Assembly (NCBI GenBank): GCA_039707655.1
Contig: CM077666.1
Coordinates: 287,359,166-287,423,165 of the forward strand
From: Elymus sibiricus
Taxonomy: Eukaryota; Streptophyta; Magnoliopsida; Poales; Poaceae
DNA: 64,000 nucleotides
Reading direction: 5' to 3'
Position numbers and translations under genes: made by a program. Below are positions 22,726 through 34,949 of the stretch, one piece after another (the stretch's first letter is position 1; each line of letters opens with the position of its first letter). The notes beneath the pieces were generated by a model. That model saw only the letters and a list, made by a program, of their open reading frames with translations, was not told where the DNA came from and ran no database searches.

Positions 22726-25700
22726 ATGGCGACGTTCGCGGTGTCCGGCGCGACTCTCGGTGTGGCGCGGGCCGGCGTCGGAGTGGCGCGATCCGGCTCG
22801 GAGCGGAGGGGCGGGGCGGACTTGCCGTCGCTGCTCCTCAGGAAGAAGGACTCCTCTCGTACGCCTCGCTCGCTCAAATCTCCCCGTCTGTTTTTAGTCC
22901 CCCTTCTGTCTCTCTGCGCGCGCATGTTCGATACTGTTCCCCAATTGATCTCCATGAACGAGAGAGATAGCTGGATTAGGCGATCACGTGCGTTAGTGTC
23001 ACTCAGGCCTTGGTGTTACCACGGCTTTGATCATTTCCTCCTTTCATTCTGATATTTTCTGTTCTTGCTGTAACTGCAAGTTGTAGCTTTTTTTTCCCCG
23101 AATAAGTTGTAGCTTCTTGCTGTAACTGCAAGTTGTTTCACTATTGTAGTCATCCTTGCATTTGCAGGCGCCGTCCTGAGCCGCGCGGCCTCTCCAGGGA
23201 AGGTCCTGGTGCCTGACGGTGAGAGCGACGACTTGGCAAGTCCGGCGCAACCTGAAGAATTACAGGTACAAACCGTCGTGCCGGAAAATCTTCATACAAC
23301 CGTTATTCACTTACCAGATGTCGGATGGGTCAGGTTTCGAGCTTCTTCTATCAGCATTGTGCAGTACTGCACTGCCTTGTGCATTTTGTTAGCTGTGGAC
23401 CCGTGCTGTCTCTTGGGCCACTGAAAACTCAGATGGATGTGCATTCTAGCAAGAACTTCACAAAATAATGCACTGTTTGTGGTTTCGTTAGTCTGCTCTA
23501 CATTGCTATTTTTCGTGCTGTAGATACCTGAAGATATCGAGGAACAAACGGCTGAAGTGGACATGACAGGGGGGACTGCAGAGAAACCTGAATCTTCAGA
23601 ACCGACTCAGGGTATTGCGGAAACAATCACTGATGGTGTAACCAAAGGAGTTAAAGAACTAGTCGTGGGGGAGAAACCACGAGTTGTCCCAAAACCAGGA
23701 GATGGGCAGAAAATATACGAGATTGACCCAACGCTGAAAGATTTTCGGAGCCATCTTGACTACCGGTAATGCCTACCTGCTACTTTTGCTCATTTTGAAT
23801 TAAGGTCCTTTCATCATGCAAATTTGATGAACATCAAAGAGACAAAGACTAGGGACCACTATTTCATACAGTTCCTCTCATGGTCTGAGAATATGCTGGG
23901 AAGTAGATGTATAATTGATGGCTACAATTTGCTCATAATTGCAATACAAATAACTGTCTCCAATCATTACAATTACAGAGTGGCAAACTGATGAAAATGT
24001 GGTGGATGGGTTATAGATTTTACTTTGCTAATTCCTCTACCAAATTCCTGGGGAAAAGAAATCTACCAGTTGGGCAACTTAGTTTATTATCTTTGTTGCC
24101 TTTTTGTTTTGGGGAAAACACACTGCTAAATTTGAATGATTCTGGGTATGCCTCTGTGGATTCAACAGATACAGCGAATACAAGAGAATTCGTGCTGCTA
24201 TTGACCAACATGAAGGTGGATTGGAAGCATTTTCTCGTGGTTATGAAAAGCTTGGATTTACCCGCAGGTAAATTTAAAGCTTTATTATGAAACGCCTCTA
24301 CTAGTCTAATTGCATATCTTATAAGAAAATTTATAATTCCTGTTTTCCCCTCTCTTTTTTCCAGTGCTGAAGGTATTGTCTAATTGCATATCTTACAAGA
24401 AAATTTATAATTCCTGTTTTCCCCTATTTTCCAGTGCTGAAGGTATCACTTACCGAGAATGGGCTCCTGGAGCGCATGTACGTCTTTTACGTCTTAACAG
24501 ACACCTTCCAATTTATTGTTAATGGTCACTATTCACCAACTAGCTTACTGGACTTACTAAATAGCTTACTGAATACTGACGAGTTACTCTAAATTTATGA
24601 TCTGGCTTTTGCATCCTGTTACAGTCTGCAGCATTAGTAGGTGACTTCAACAATTGGAATCCAAATGCAGATACTATGACCAGAGTATGTCTACAGCTTG
24701 GCAATCTTCCACCTTTGCTTTATAACTACTGATACATCTATTTGTATTTATTTAGCTGTTTGCACGTTCCTTAAAGTTGAGCCTCAACTATATCATATCA
24801 AAATGGTATAATTTGTCAGTGTCTTAAGCTTCAGCCTAAAGATCCTACTGAATTTAGTCCATCTTTTTGAGATTGAAAATGAGTATATTAAGGATGAAAA
24901 TACGTTCAACACTCCCATTTTTTGGTAGAACCTTTTGCATTATGTGTGCTTTTCCATCCACAATGAGCATATTTCCATGCTATCAGTGAAGGTTTGCTCC
25001 TATTGATGCCGATATTTGATATGATCTTTTCAGGATGATTATGGTGTTTGGGAGATTTTCCTCCCTAACAATGCTGATGGATCCCCAGCTATTCCTCATG
25101 GCTCACGTGTAAAGGTAAGCTGGCAAATTATTTAGTCGAGGATGTAGTATTTTCGAACTCTGCCTACTAAGGGTCCCTTTTCCTCTCTATTTTCTAGATA
25201 CGGATGGATACTCCATCTGGTGTGAAGGATTCGATTTCTGCTTGGATCAAGTTCTCTGTGCAGGCTCCAGGTGAAATACCATTCAATGGCATATATTATG
25301 ATCCACCTGAAGAGGTAAGTATCAATCTACATTACATTATTAAATGGAATTTCCAGTGTTACAGTTTTTTAATACCCACTTCATGTCTCACTGACATGTG
25401 AGTCAAGACAATACTTTAGAATTTGGAAGTGACATATGCATTAATTCACCTTCTAAGGGCTAAGGGGCAACCAACAATGGTGATGTGTGTATGCTTGTGT
25501 GACTTAAGATCTTATAGCTCTTATATGTTCTCTGTTGGTTAGGATATTCCATTTTGACCTTTTGTGACCATTTACTAAGGATATTTTACATGCAAATGCA
25601 GGAGAAGTATGTCTTCCAACATCCTCAACCTAAACGACCAGAGTCACTAAGGATTTATGAATCACATATTGGAATGAGCAGCCCGGTATGTCAATAAGTT

Positions 25701-28700
25701 ATTTCACCTGATTCTGGTCTGATGGTTTATTCTATGGATTTTCTAGTTCTGTTATGTACTGTTAACATATCACACAGTGCATTCACGTGACAACCTCGAT
25801 TTTATTTTCTAATGTCTTCATATTGGCAAGTGCAAAACTTTGCTTCCTCTTTGTCTGATCGTTCTTTTGTCTCTGTACGATTTCCATTGCATTTGGAGGT
25901 AGTGGGCATGTGAAAGTCAAATCTAAATATTTTTTGTCACAGCATAGTTATATTGAATGCCATTGTTGTTGCAATAGCTCGGTATAATGTAATCATGTTA
26001 TTAGCTTAAGATGGTTAAGGTTTCCCACTTAGGATGTAAGAAATATCGCAATGGAGCATGTCCAGCAAGCCATTTCCTAGCTTATTACTGAGAGAGAGGG
26101 AGAGAGGCCCGGGGGGGGGGGGGGGGGGGGTCTGTATTCTGCGAGCGATTCAAAAACTTCCACTGTTCTGAGGTGTAGGTACTGTAGGGATCTCCCATTA
26201 ATTATTTGTAACCTACTTGGAAACTTGAGTCTTGAGGCATCGCTACTATATTATCATCTCAATACTTAGAGGATGCATCTGAATATTTTAGTGTGATCTT
26301 GCACAGGAACCGAAGATAAATTCATATGCTAATTTTAGGGATGAGGTGCTGCCAAGAATTAAAAGGCTTGGATACAATGCAGTGCAGATAATGGCAATCC
26401 AGGAGCATTCATACTATGCGAGCTTTGGGTATTCACACAATCCATTTTTTTCTGTTTTTTTTCTGTATGTGCCTCTTCACCCATTTGGAGCTATTACATC
26501 CTAATGCTTCGTGCACATGAAATATTTGGATATAATTCTTTATTAGACATATAGTACAACAACACTTAGTATTTCTGACTAGTATGATCATTTTATTGTT
26601 GTTGGCTTGTTCCAGGTACCATGTTACTAATTTTTTTGCACCAAGTAGCCGTTTTGGAACTCCGGAGGACTTAAAATCCTTGATCGATAGAGCACACGAG
26701 CTTGGTTTGCTTGTTCTTATGGATATTGTTCATAGGTAATTAGTCCAATTTAATTTTAGTTCCTTTACTGTTTATCTGGTATTGTAAATGGCAGGGCCCT
26801 ACCGACGAACATTTTTCCATTCTATATAATTGTGCTACATGACTTCTTTTTTCTCAGATGTATTAAACCAGTTGGACATTAAATGTATTTGGTACATCTA
26901 GTAAACTGACAGTTTCATAGAATATTGTGTTGTAATGGCAACACAATTTGATGGCATAGATGTGGACTGAGAAGTTCAGATGCTATCAATAATTAATTAA
27001 CTGGCCATGTACTTGTGGAACTACATAGAGTTTGCAAGTTGGAAAAGTGACAGCAATACCTCACCGATAAGTGGCCAGGCCCCACTTGCCAGCTTTTTTT
27101 GACGCGTCAACGGCGGGCTTACGCCGGCCTGAACCACTTTATCACCGAAACAGAGAGATCATTACAAAAGGGAGAAAGAGTTATTGGGCGGGGGAGAGAG
27201 AGGGTAGTTAGCTAGTGTGTTACAATCTCGTGGCTAGGTGAAACAACATTGTCGCCCAGTCACGGAGCAGAGCCTGCTTCTGAGAATTCTTGCATCGGTT
27301 GGACCATAGATGAAGGTTGTCGGCCACTTGCCAGCTTCATATTAGATGTTACTTCCCTGTTGAACTCCTTTGAACATATTGCTTAAAGTTCTTCAATTGT
27401 CCTAAGTCAAACTTCTATAAGTTTGACCAAGTCTTTTGAAAAATATAGCAACATCTACAACACCAAATTAGTTTCATTAGATTCACAATTTTTATTTTAT
27501 TATATTAGCACATTTTTTATGTTGTAGATATCAGCACATTTTTCTATAGACTTGGTCAAATATAGAGAGGTTTGACTTAGGACAAATCTAGAATTTCAAA
27601 CAATTTGGATCAGAGGGAATAGTCCATACTGGTTGATTATATTTCTCCCAGAGGAGGGAGTGAGGAGCTTGACTTCGGTAACATCAAATAATATAGATAG
27701 ATGTCAACATTTTAACAAAAAAATCAGACCTTGTCACCAAATATGCATCAGACCATCTGTTTGCTTTAGACACTTGCTTTCATATTTATGTGTTTGTAAC
27801 TAACCTACTTTTCCTTCTACTTGGTTTGGTTGATTCTATTTCAGTTGCATTGCTTCATCAATGATTTTGTGTACCCTGCAGTCATTCGTCAAATAATACC
27901 CTTGACGGTTTGAATGGTTTCGATGGCACTGATACACATTACTTCCACGGTGGTCCACGTGGCCATCATTGGATGTGGGATTCTCGTCTGTTCAACTATG
28001 GGAGTTGGGAAGTATGTAGCTGTGACTTCTGTCACCATATTTGGCTAACTGTTCCTGTTAATCTGTTCTTACACGCGTCGATATTCTATTCTTATGCAGG
28101 TATTAAGATTCTTACTGTCAAACGCGAGATGGTGGCTTGAAGAATATAAGTTTGATGGATTTCGATTTGATGGGGTGACCTCCATGATGTATACTCACCA
28201 TGGATTACAAGTAAGTCATCAAGTGGTTTCAGTAACTTTTTCAGGGCACTGAAACAATTGCTATGCATCATAACATGTATCATGATCAGGACTTGTGCTA
28301 TGGAGTCTTAGATAGTTCCCTAGTATGCTTGTACAATTTTACCTGATGAGATCATGTAGATTGGAAGTGATTATTATTATTTTTTCTTCTAAGTTTGCTT
28401 CTTGTTCTAGATGACATTTACTGGGAACTATGGCGAGTATTTTGGATTTGCCACTGATGTTGATGCGGTGGTTTACTTAATGCTGGTCAACGATCTAATT
28501 CATGGACTTTATCCTGATGCTGTATCCATTGGTGAAGATGTAAGTGCTTACAGTATTTATGTTTTTTAACCAATTAATTTAATAGTAGTTTTATTTTGGG
28601 GATCAGGCTGTTACTCTTTTTGTTACGGGTAAAATCTGTCTTTTCATAAGAATGCTAATTTATACATTGTATGGTAATGCATCACGTAAGTAATTTGAAA

Positions 28701-31700
28701 AGTGCAAGGGCATTCAAGCTTACAAGCATATTTGTTGATGGCTGTAATTTATTTGATAGTATGTTTTTTTGGGTTTTTCAGTAAGTGTGAGTGTGTGACT
28801 AATGTTGTATTATTTATTTACTTGCGGAAGAAATGGGCAACCTTATCAATTACTTCAGAATACTAACTTAGATTCCATAAATGCTGTGGAAATGAGAGGC
28901 TATTCCCAAGGACATGAAATTATACTTCAGTGTGTTATGTACAAGTATTTGTAAGATCAAGAGCAACATGGTTTAACTTAAATTCCTGCACTGCTATGGA
29001 ATCTCACTGTATGTTTTTAGTGTACACATCCACAAACAAGTAATCCTGAGCTTTCAACTCACGAGAAAATAGTAGGTTCCACTTCTGCCAGCATTAACTG
29101 TTCACAGTTCTAATTTGTGTAACTGTGAAATTGTTCAGGTAAGTGGAATGCCTACATTTTGCATCCCTGTTCCAGATGGTGGTGTTGGTTTTGACTATCG
29201 CCTGCATATGGCTGTAGCAGATAAATGGATTGAACTCCTCAAGTAAGTGCAGGAATATTGGTGATTACATGCGCACAATGATCTAGATCACAATTTCTAA
29301 ATGGTAAAAAGAAAAATATGTATGTGAATAGCTAGACATTTTCCTGGTATCAGCTTGAACACGAGAAGATTCATCAAATACATGATTTAAATAGCAAATC
29401 TCGGAAATGTAATGGCTAGTGTCTTTATGCTGGACATTGTACATGGTGCTGTGGCAGGTCAGTCAATACAGTTAGCGATATTTTCAGAAACAAAATAATT
29501 ATTTATATCTTTATTTATATCTGTATATGGGGAAAGTAGGGATATAGACGGTGGTCATTAATCGTGTTCACTTTTTGTCCTGTATAAGCACGGGCAGTAG
29601 GTAATAAATTTAGCCAGATAAAATAAATCGTTATTAGGTTTACAAAAGGAATATAGAGGGTCATGTAGCATATCTAGTTGTAGTTATTGAAACGGCTGAC
29701 AAGTGGTTCAGTAAAAAAACTTTATGATGATCCGGATATGCAGGAACACGAGTAAAGCTCAAATATTTATAGTGGTTGCTGTTGCTTGCTGTATACTTGT
29801 ATCTGCACATATATGAAATTACTACTACACAGCTGCCAATCTGCCATGATCTGTGTTTTGCTTTGTGCTATTTAAATTTTAAATGCTAACTTGATACAAT
29901 GGCAATAATAAACTTAACTATTCAACCAATTTGGTGGATATCAGAGATTTCTGCCCTCTTTTAGTAACGTTGTGCTCCTGCTGCTGTTTTCTGTTTTTCG
30001 CATCATTAGTTTTGTGTGTGAGTAATTTAAGCATGTCCTTTGAAGCTGTGAGCTGTTGGTACTTGGTACATTCTTGGTAGTGTCCAAATATGCTGCAGTC
30101 TAATTTAGCATTTCTTTAACACAGGCAAAGTGACGAATCTTGGAAAATGGGCGATATTGTGCACACCCTAACAAATAGAAGGTGGCTTGAGAAGTGTGTC
30201 ACTTATGCAGAAAGTCATGATCAAGCACTAGTTGGTGACAAGACTATTGCATTCTGGTTGATGGATAAGGTACTAGCTGTTACTTTTGGACCAACAGAAT
30301 TACATAAGATTTGTCTCATCAGATTGCTCATGTTTTCTTGTGAGATTTGGCCGCCTCACCCATCATCCCAACTGTCACTTGAGCAAAATTTGCTGAAAAC
30401 GTACCATGTGGCACTGTGGTGGCTTGTGAACTTTGACAGTTTATGTTGCAAAGTTCTGTTCTTATTTATTTGATTGCTTATGTTATCGTTCATTTGCTCA
30501 TTCCTTTCCGAGACCAGCCGAAGTCACGTGTAGCTGTGTGATCTGTCATCTGAATCTTGAGCAAATTTTATTAACAGGCTAAAGTCGAACGCATTATTTG
30601 CTTGAATTTATAAATATACAGACGTATAATCACCTGGCGCTTTCTGAAATGATTACCATAGTGCCTGAAGGCTGAAATAGTTTTGGTGTTTCTTGGACGA
30701 CGCCCAAAGGAGTGATTTTTATTGGGTAGATTCCTGGCTGAGCCCTGGTTACAACATACATTTTGGAGATATGCTTAATAACAAATCTGGGAAGTTTGGT
30801 CACGAGTCTGCATCTACACGCTCCTTGAGGTTCTATTATGGCGTCATCGTTGTAACTAGTGGCACCTCTTAAGGAAACATTCAAAAGGAAACTGTTACAT
30901 CATTCTAGTCAGGACCACCATACTAAGAGCAAAATTCTGTTCCAATTTTATGAGTTTGAGACCCCAAAGTGAACATAAGTGTCTCATATCGTGCTAATTA
31001 ACTACAGATGTTTTTATACCACTGTAGATTTATTTTAGGACAGTTGATACTTGGTACTGTGCTGTAAATCATTGATCCAACACAGAACAGCATGAACATT
31101 TCGAGCTCTCTTTGTGCAGGATATGTATGATTTCATGGCTCTGGATAGACCTTCAACTCCTCGCATTGATCGTGGCATAGCATTACATAAAATGATCAGG
31201 CTTGTCACCATGGGTTTAGGTGGCGAAGGCTATCTTAACTTCATGGGAAATGAGTTTGGGCATCCTGGTCAGTCTTTACAACATTATTGCATTCTGCATG
31301 GTTGTGATTTACTGTAATTTGAACCATGCTTTGTTTTCACATTGTATGTATTATGTAATCTGTTGCTTCCAAGGAGGTAGTTAACTTCTATTTACTTGGC
31401 AGAATGGATAGATTTTCCAAGAGGTCCGCAAACTCTTCCAACCGGCAAAGTTCTCCCTGGAAATAACAATAGTTATGATAAATGCCGCCGTAGATTTGAT
31501 CTTGTAAGTTTTAGCTGTGCTATTACATTCCCTCACTAGATCTTTATTGGCCATTTATTTCTTGATGAAATCATAATGTTTGTTAGGAAAGATCAACATT
31601 GCTTTTGTAGTTTTGTAGACGTTAACATAAATATGTGTTAAGAGTTGTTGATCATTAAGAATATCATGATTTTTTGTAGGGAGATGCAGACTTTCTTAGA

Positions 31701-32743
31701 TATCGTGGTATGCAAGAGTTCGATCAGGCAATGCAGCATCTTGAGGAAAAATATGGGGTATGTCACTGGTTTGTCTTTGTTGCGTAGCAAGTCACAGTTT
31801 AACGTCAGTCTCTTCAAATGGTCAAACAAGTGTAGAATTAATTCCTGTAATGAGATGAAAACTGTGCAAAGGCGGGAGCTGGTATTGCTTTTCGCCAATT
31901 AAAACTATTTTCTTAAGCGATTCTGTATTGATACCTATACCAACACTGACAATGTAACTGCAGTTTATGACATCTGAGCACCAGTATGTTTCACGGAAAC
32001 ATGAGGAAGATAAGGTGATCATCTTCGAAAGAGGAGATTTGGTATTTGTTTTCAACTTCCACTGGAGCAATAGCTTTTTTGACTATCGTGTTGGGTGTTC
32101 CAAGCCTGGGAAGTACAAGGTATGATTTGCTTTTTCATTGTCCACCCTTCACCAGTAGGGTTAGTGGGGGTTCTACAACTTTTAATTCCACATGGATAGA
32201 GTTTGTTGGTCGTGCAACTATCAATATAATTTATAGGATATTTGTAAAGAAAAGAATTTGTTGCTCGATATGTTGTAGTCATAGAAAGGTTCTTAACAGC
32301 CCCGAAGCACATCTACCATTCATTCATATTATCTACTTCAGGGTTTGTTTCAATCTTTGTGCTCAGTTGGACTCGCTCTAATACTGGAACTATTTTCCGA
32401 ATCTACCCTAATCATCCTAGCAGTTCTAGAGCAGCCCCATTTGGACAATCAACTGGGTTTAGTTGGTTGTGACAATTTCTGCTATTTCTTATCAGGTGGC
32501 CTTAGACTCCGATGATGCACTCTTTGGTGGATTCAGCAGGCTTGATCATGATGTCGACTACTTCACAACCGTAAGTCTGGGTTCAAGCGTCACTTGACTC
32601 GTCTTGACTCAACTGCTTACAAATTTGAAACAACTTCCCGTTTGCTGATGCCCTTGCAGGAACATCCGCATGACAATAGGCCGCGCTCTTTCTCGGTGTA
32701 CACTCCGAGCAGAACTGCGGTCGTGTATGCCCTTACAGAGTAA
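22726..32743 (+). CDS. SBEIIa: Starch branching enzyme IIa (1,4-alpha-glucan branching enzyme)
   Basis: It cuts alpha-1,4 chains and rejoins them by alpha-1,6 links, making amylopectin branches in plastids. Exons: 22726-22858, 23168-23265, 23524-23765, 24169-24267, 24435-24477, 24625-24684, 25034-25114, 25198-25314, 25602-25685, 26307-26428, 26616-26735, 27882-28011, 28100-28210, 28411-28539, 29139-29242, 30125-30269, 31120-31267, 31403-31503, 31680-31757, 31964-32119, 32496-32570, 32660-32743. All introns are GT-AG; the 2460 nt give 819 residues, close to the wheat protein. Residues 1 to about 55 are a Ser/Arg/Ala-rich transit peptide. A CBM48 domain lies around 195-285 ([13 protein letters not shown]). 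The GH13 domain shows DIVHSH (396-401), GFRFDG with nucleophile Asp467, acid/base Glu522 in GEDVSG, and SHD with Asp590. The N-terminus and exon pattern mark IIa, not IIb. No premature stop was seen. Confidence 0.97.
24305..24446 (+). repeat. Tandem duplication across SBEIIa intron 4 and the start of exon 5
   Basis: The unit 24305-24378 is repeated from 24379 to about 24446 with one base change and a shorter pyrimidine run. Each unit ends with a polypyrimidine tract, an acceptor AG and TGCTGAAGGTAT, the beginning of exon 5. The second copy supplies the real exon 5 start (24435). The first is a decoy acceptor (AG at 24363-24364). Confidence 0.9.
26111..26130 (+). repeat. Run of 20 G in SBEIIa intron 9
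   Basis: An uninterrupted G20 follows a GA-rich stretch and CCC. Such a run can form quadruplexes and is prone to length errors in cloning and sequencing, so the exact count is uncertain. Confidence 0.9.
27096..27323 (-). mobile_element. 5'-truncated LINE-type insertion in SBEIIa intron 11
   Basis: The 14-bp sequence CCACTTGCCAGCTT occurs at 27082-27095 and again at 27324-27337. The insert begins with a T run, the complement of a poly(A) tail. A long target duplication plus an A-tail is the mark of target-primed reverse transcription, so this is a non-LTR retrotransposon fragment in reverse orientation. The family is not identified. Confidence 0.75.
27389..27621. mobile_element. Degraded MITE in SBEIIa intron 11
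   Basis: TTGTCCTAAGTCAAACTT at the left and its near-complement around GTTTGACTTAGGACAA at the right form the arms, with further inner pairing (TTTGACCAAGTC against GACTTGGTCAAA). The right end GATCAGAGGGA resembles a worn Stowaway terminus. The left terminus is not preserved. Confidence 0.65.
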
Positions 32744-33090
32744 GAACCAGCAGCGGCTTGTTACAAGGCAAAGAGAGAAGTCCAGAGAGCTCGTGGATTG
32801 TGAGCGAAGCGACGGGCAACGGTGCGATGCTGCTCTAAGCGCCATGACTGGGAGGGGATCGTGCCTCTTCCCCAGATGCCACGAGGATCAGATGGATAGG
32901 TAGCTTGTTGGTGAGCGCTCGAAAGAAAATGGACGGGCCTGGGTGTTTGTCGTGCTGCACTGAACCCTCCTCCTATCTGGCACATTCCCGGTTGTTTTTG
33001 TACATATAACTAATAATTGCCCGTGCGCTTCAACATGAACATAAATATTCTAATAGGTTAGCCCGTGATTTACCTGCCTATATTTTAGTA

Positions 33091-33188
33091 CTCCCTTCGA
33101 CCCGAATTAATTGACGCAGTCTCTATACATTATTGTATATACAAGAGGTTGTATAGTGGTTGTGTCAATTAATCTGGATTGGAGGGAG
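33091..33188. mobile_element. Stowaway MITE (98 bp) downstream of SBEIIa
   Basis: CTCCCTTCGACCCGAATTAA at the left and its near-complement ending GGAGGGAG at the right, flanked by TA (33089-33090 and 33189-33190). It lies about 350 bp after the SBEIIa stop codon. Confidence 0.85.
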
Positions 33189-33454
33189 TAACTTTATTTG
33201 GTAAGCACTTATTTGCTTACCAACTCGTTACCCCATTCGAGTGAGCGGTGAACGCATGCCTTCAAACAAAGCGCCTCCTGGGAAGGTAAATTGTGCCACG
33301 GTGTGACGGTTACCCATCCCCACCGTGGCCGCGATAGGCGATTCTGAGGCGACCTTCAATGGTGTTTGTTGCACTTGAGCTTCCACCTTGTCCACATCTT
33401 GGTTAGTGTCTTCTCCTTGCGCCGCCCTCCAATCCATTTCACATCGCCTCACTA

Positions 33455-33756
33455 CTCCCTCCGTACTGGTGCATAAGTCACATTATGAAAATCAAATAAT
33501 CCCAAAACTCTTAGGCGCGGTGCATTAACTACCCACCTCGTTCCCTATTTTTTGCCACGAAAAAAGAAATCAGCCAATAGGAGACGTGGGGTGTGTATGC
33601 ATTTAATGACTTAAGACTACTTAGCACAACATGCAATGGTCAATTTTTTGCATGCAATGGTATTAATTAGCAAATAAACATCAAGTTCTCTCGTTTTTCC
33701 CTCACCTTGGTCGCGGTGAACAAACTAAGATGACTAATACACCGGTACGGAGGGAG
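33455..33756. mobile_element. Stowaway-like MITE (302 bp) downstream of SBEIIa
   Basis: CTCCCTCCGTAC at the left, GTACGGAGGGAG at the right, TA at both flanks (33453-33454, 33757-33758). The centre is not self-complementary, so it may be a longer deletion derivative of a mariner transposon. Confidence 0.8.
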
Positions 33757-33758
33757 TA

Positions 33759-34949
33759 CCACAGTTCGGGGTGGTGACTTCAACCCTTTGTTGTGACTAC
33801 AACATGCCTACCGTGGCCGGTGGGTGACACTCGGTGGGTGAGATGTCGATAAGAGCAACTCTAGAAGATGTTTCAAAAACAACCCTCCAAAATTGGTTTG
33901 GAGTGCACCCCATAAGTTTTGGAGGCTGTGGAGGAAATGCGTAAACTCAGACTCGCCAAACTTCGGCCTATACAATTTTCAGCCTTATTTCTCTTATGTA
34001 TGTCTGCATATAAACTCTCTTGTGACTTTAATTTTGCATCAAACATAATTCAAAGTTATCATGTTTCAACATCAAACAATTCAACAAGTTTTCAAAGAGG
34101 TTTGCTTTGGTACACAGTTCACGGATTTCAATGCAAATCAATGGTCATGATCGAAACAAGCCACTTAAATCAAAAGGGTAATATGGTTTGTTTGGTGAGG
34201 CGCGAAACAAGTTGTCACGGCTTTCCTGAAGACAAGAGACACTTAGGATCAAACAGAAGATGACTGAATGGTCCAAGCGAGCTGACAAGAGGAAGAACCA
34301 GGATCTTCAGGCCTCCAGGCTGGATTCGCAACCCATGAAGAGCCTCACTGCGAAGAAAGCATGTAGTTAGAGATCTCTATTAAATAGTCGTTGTGAAGAC
34401 AGTGTTGGCATGTGATGTAATAAGCGTTGACCTCTTCCTCACCTACTCTTTTCTTCCTCCCCAAGATTGGAACTCAGATCTTGTATCTTGGCGTGACACC
34501 GAGGAATTTATCTACCTCTGAGAGTGAATTAATGTTTCCTACTACCATGAGTGGTACATTTGGTTCTTCCCAGGCGGCGATTTGGCGGTAGAGACCTCGT
34601 TCAGGTACATATCGGGCGACGTCGAATGGTTGGGTGCGATTTCCATCCCGCACCGCGTGAAATCCCAGCTTGTTGTCCCGATCCATGTGCCAGTGAAGGG
34701 AAATGTTTGAGAAACCTCAACTCCACGTCATCCAGATAAAGACGCAAGGTGTGTTGGTTGCGGCTCATCAAGTCCATGAAAGATACGATCAGGGCTATGG
34801 GGCTATGGATGCCGCAAGTGGATGTCTCCATCAAGGCATTGAAGGCGACGCTCGATGGCGTCGACACGCAAGGTGGCGGTCCTTGAAACGGAGCACTGGC
34901 TACTAGAGGCAAGGATCATGCCTCGGCCTTATGGGCATGACTGCTAACA
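33759..34949. other. Gene-free stretch with weak coding-like remains
   Basis: No gene is recognisable. On the reverse strand, 34912-34601 and 34686-34474 give two open stretches in different frames that could be parts of one degraded reading frame. I do not recognise the product and would not call it a gene. Confidence 0.35.

Noticed and set aside
22292..22897. Overlapping open frames on both strands in the SBEIIa leader and exon 1
   Set aside because: They lie across the leader and first exon in wrong frames and have no domain; they are explained by local GC content.
22726..32743. Identification as SBEIIb
   Set aside because: SBEIIb has a different and longer N-terminal region. The short N-terminus, the [16 protein letters not shown] segment and the ending VVYALTE belong to IIa.
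34474..34912. A possible gene on the reverse strand downstream of SBEIIa
   Set aside because: The two frames are short, shifted against each other and show no recognisable domain, start context or splice sites. I list the stretch only as gene-free with weak coding-like remains.
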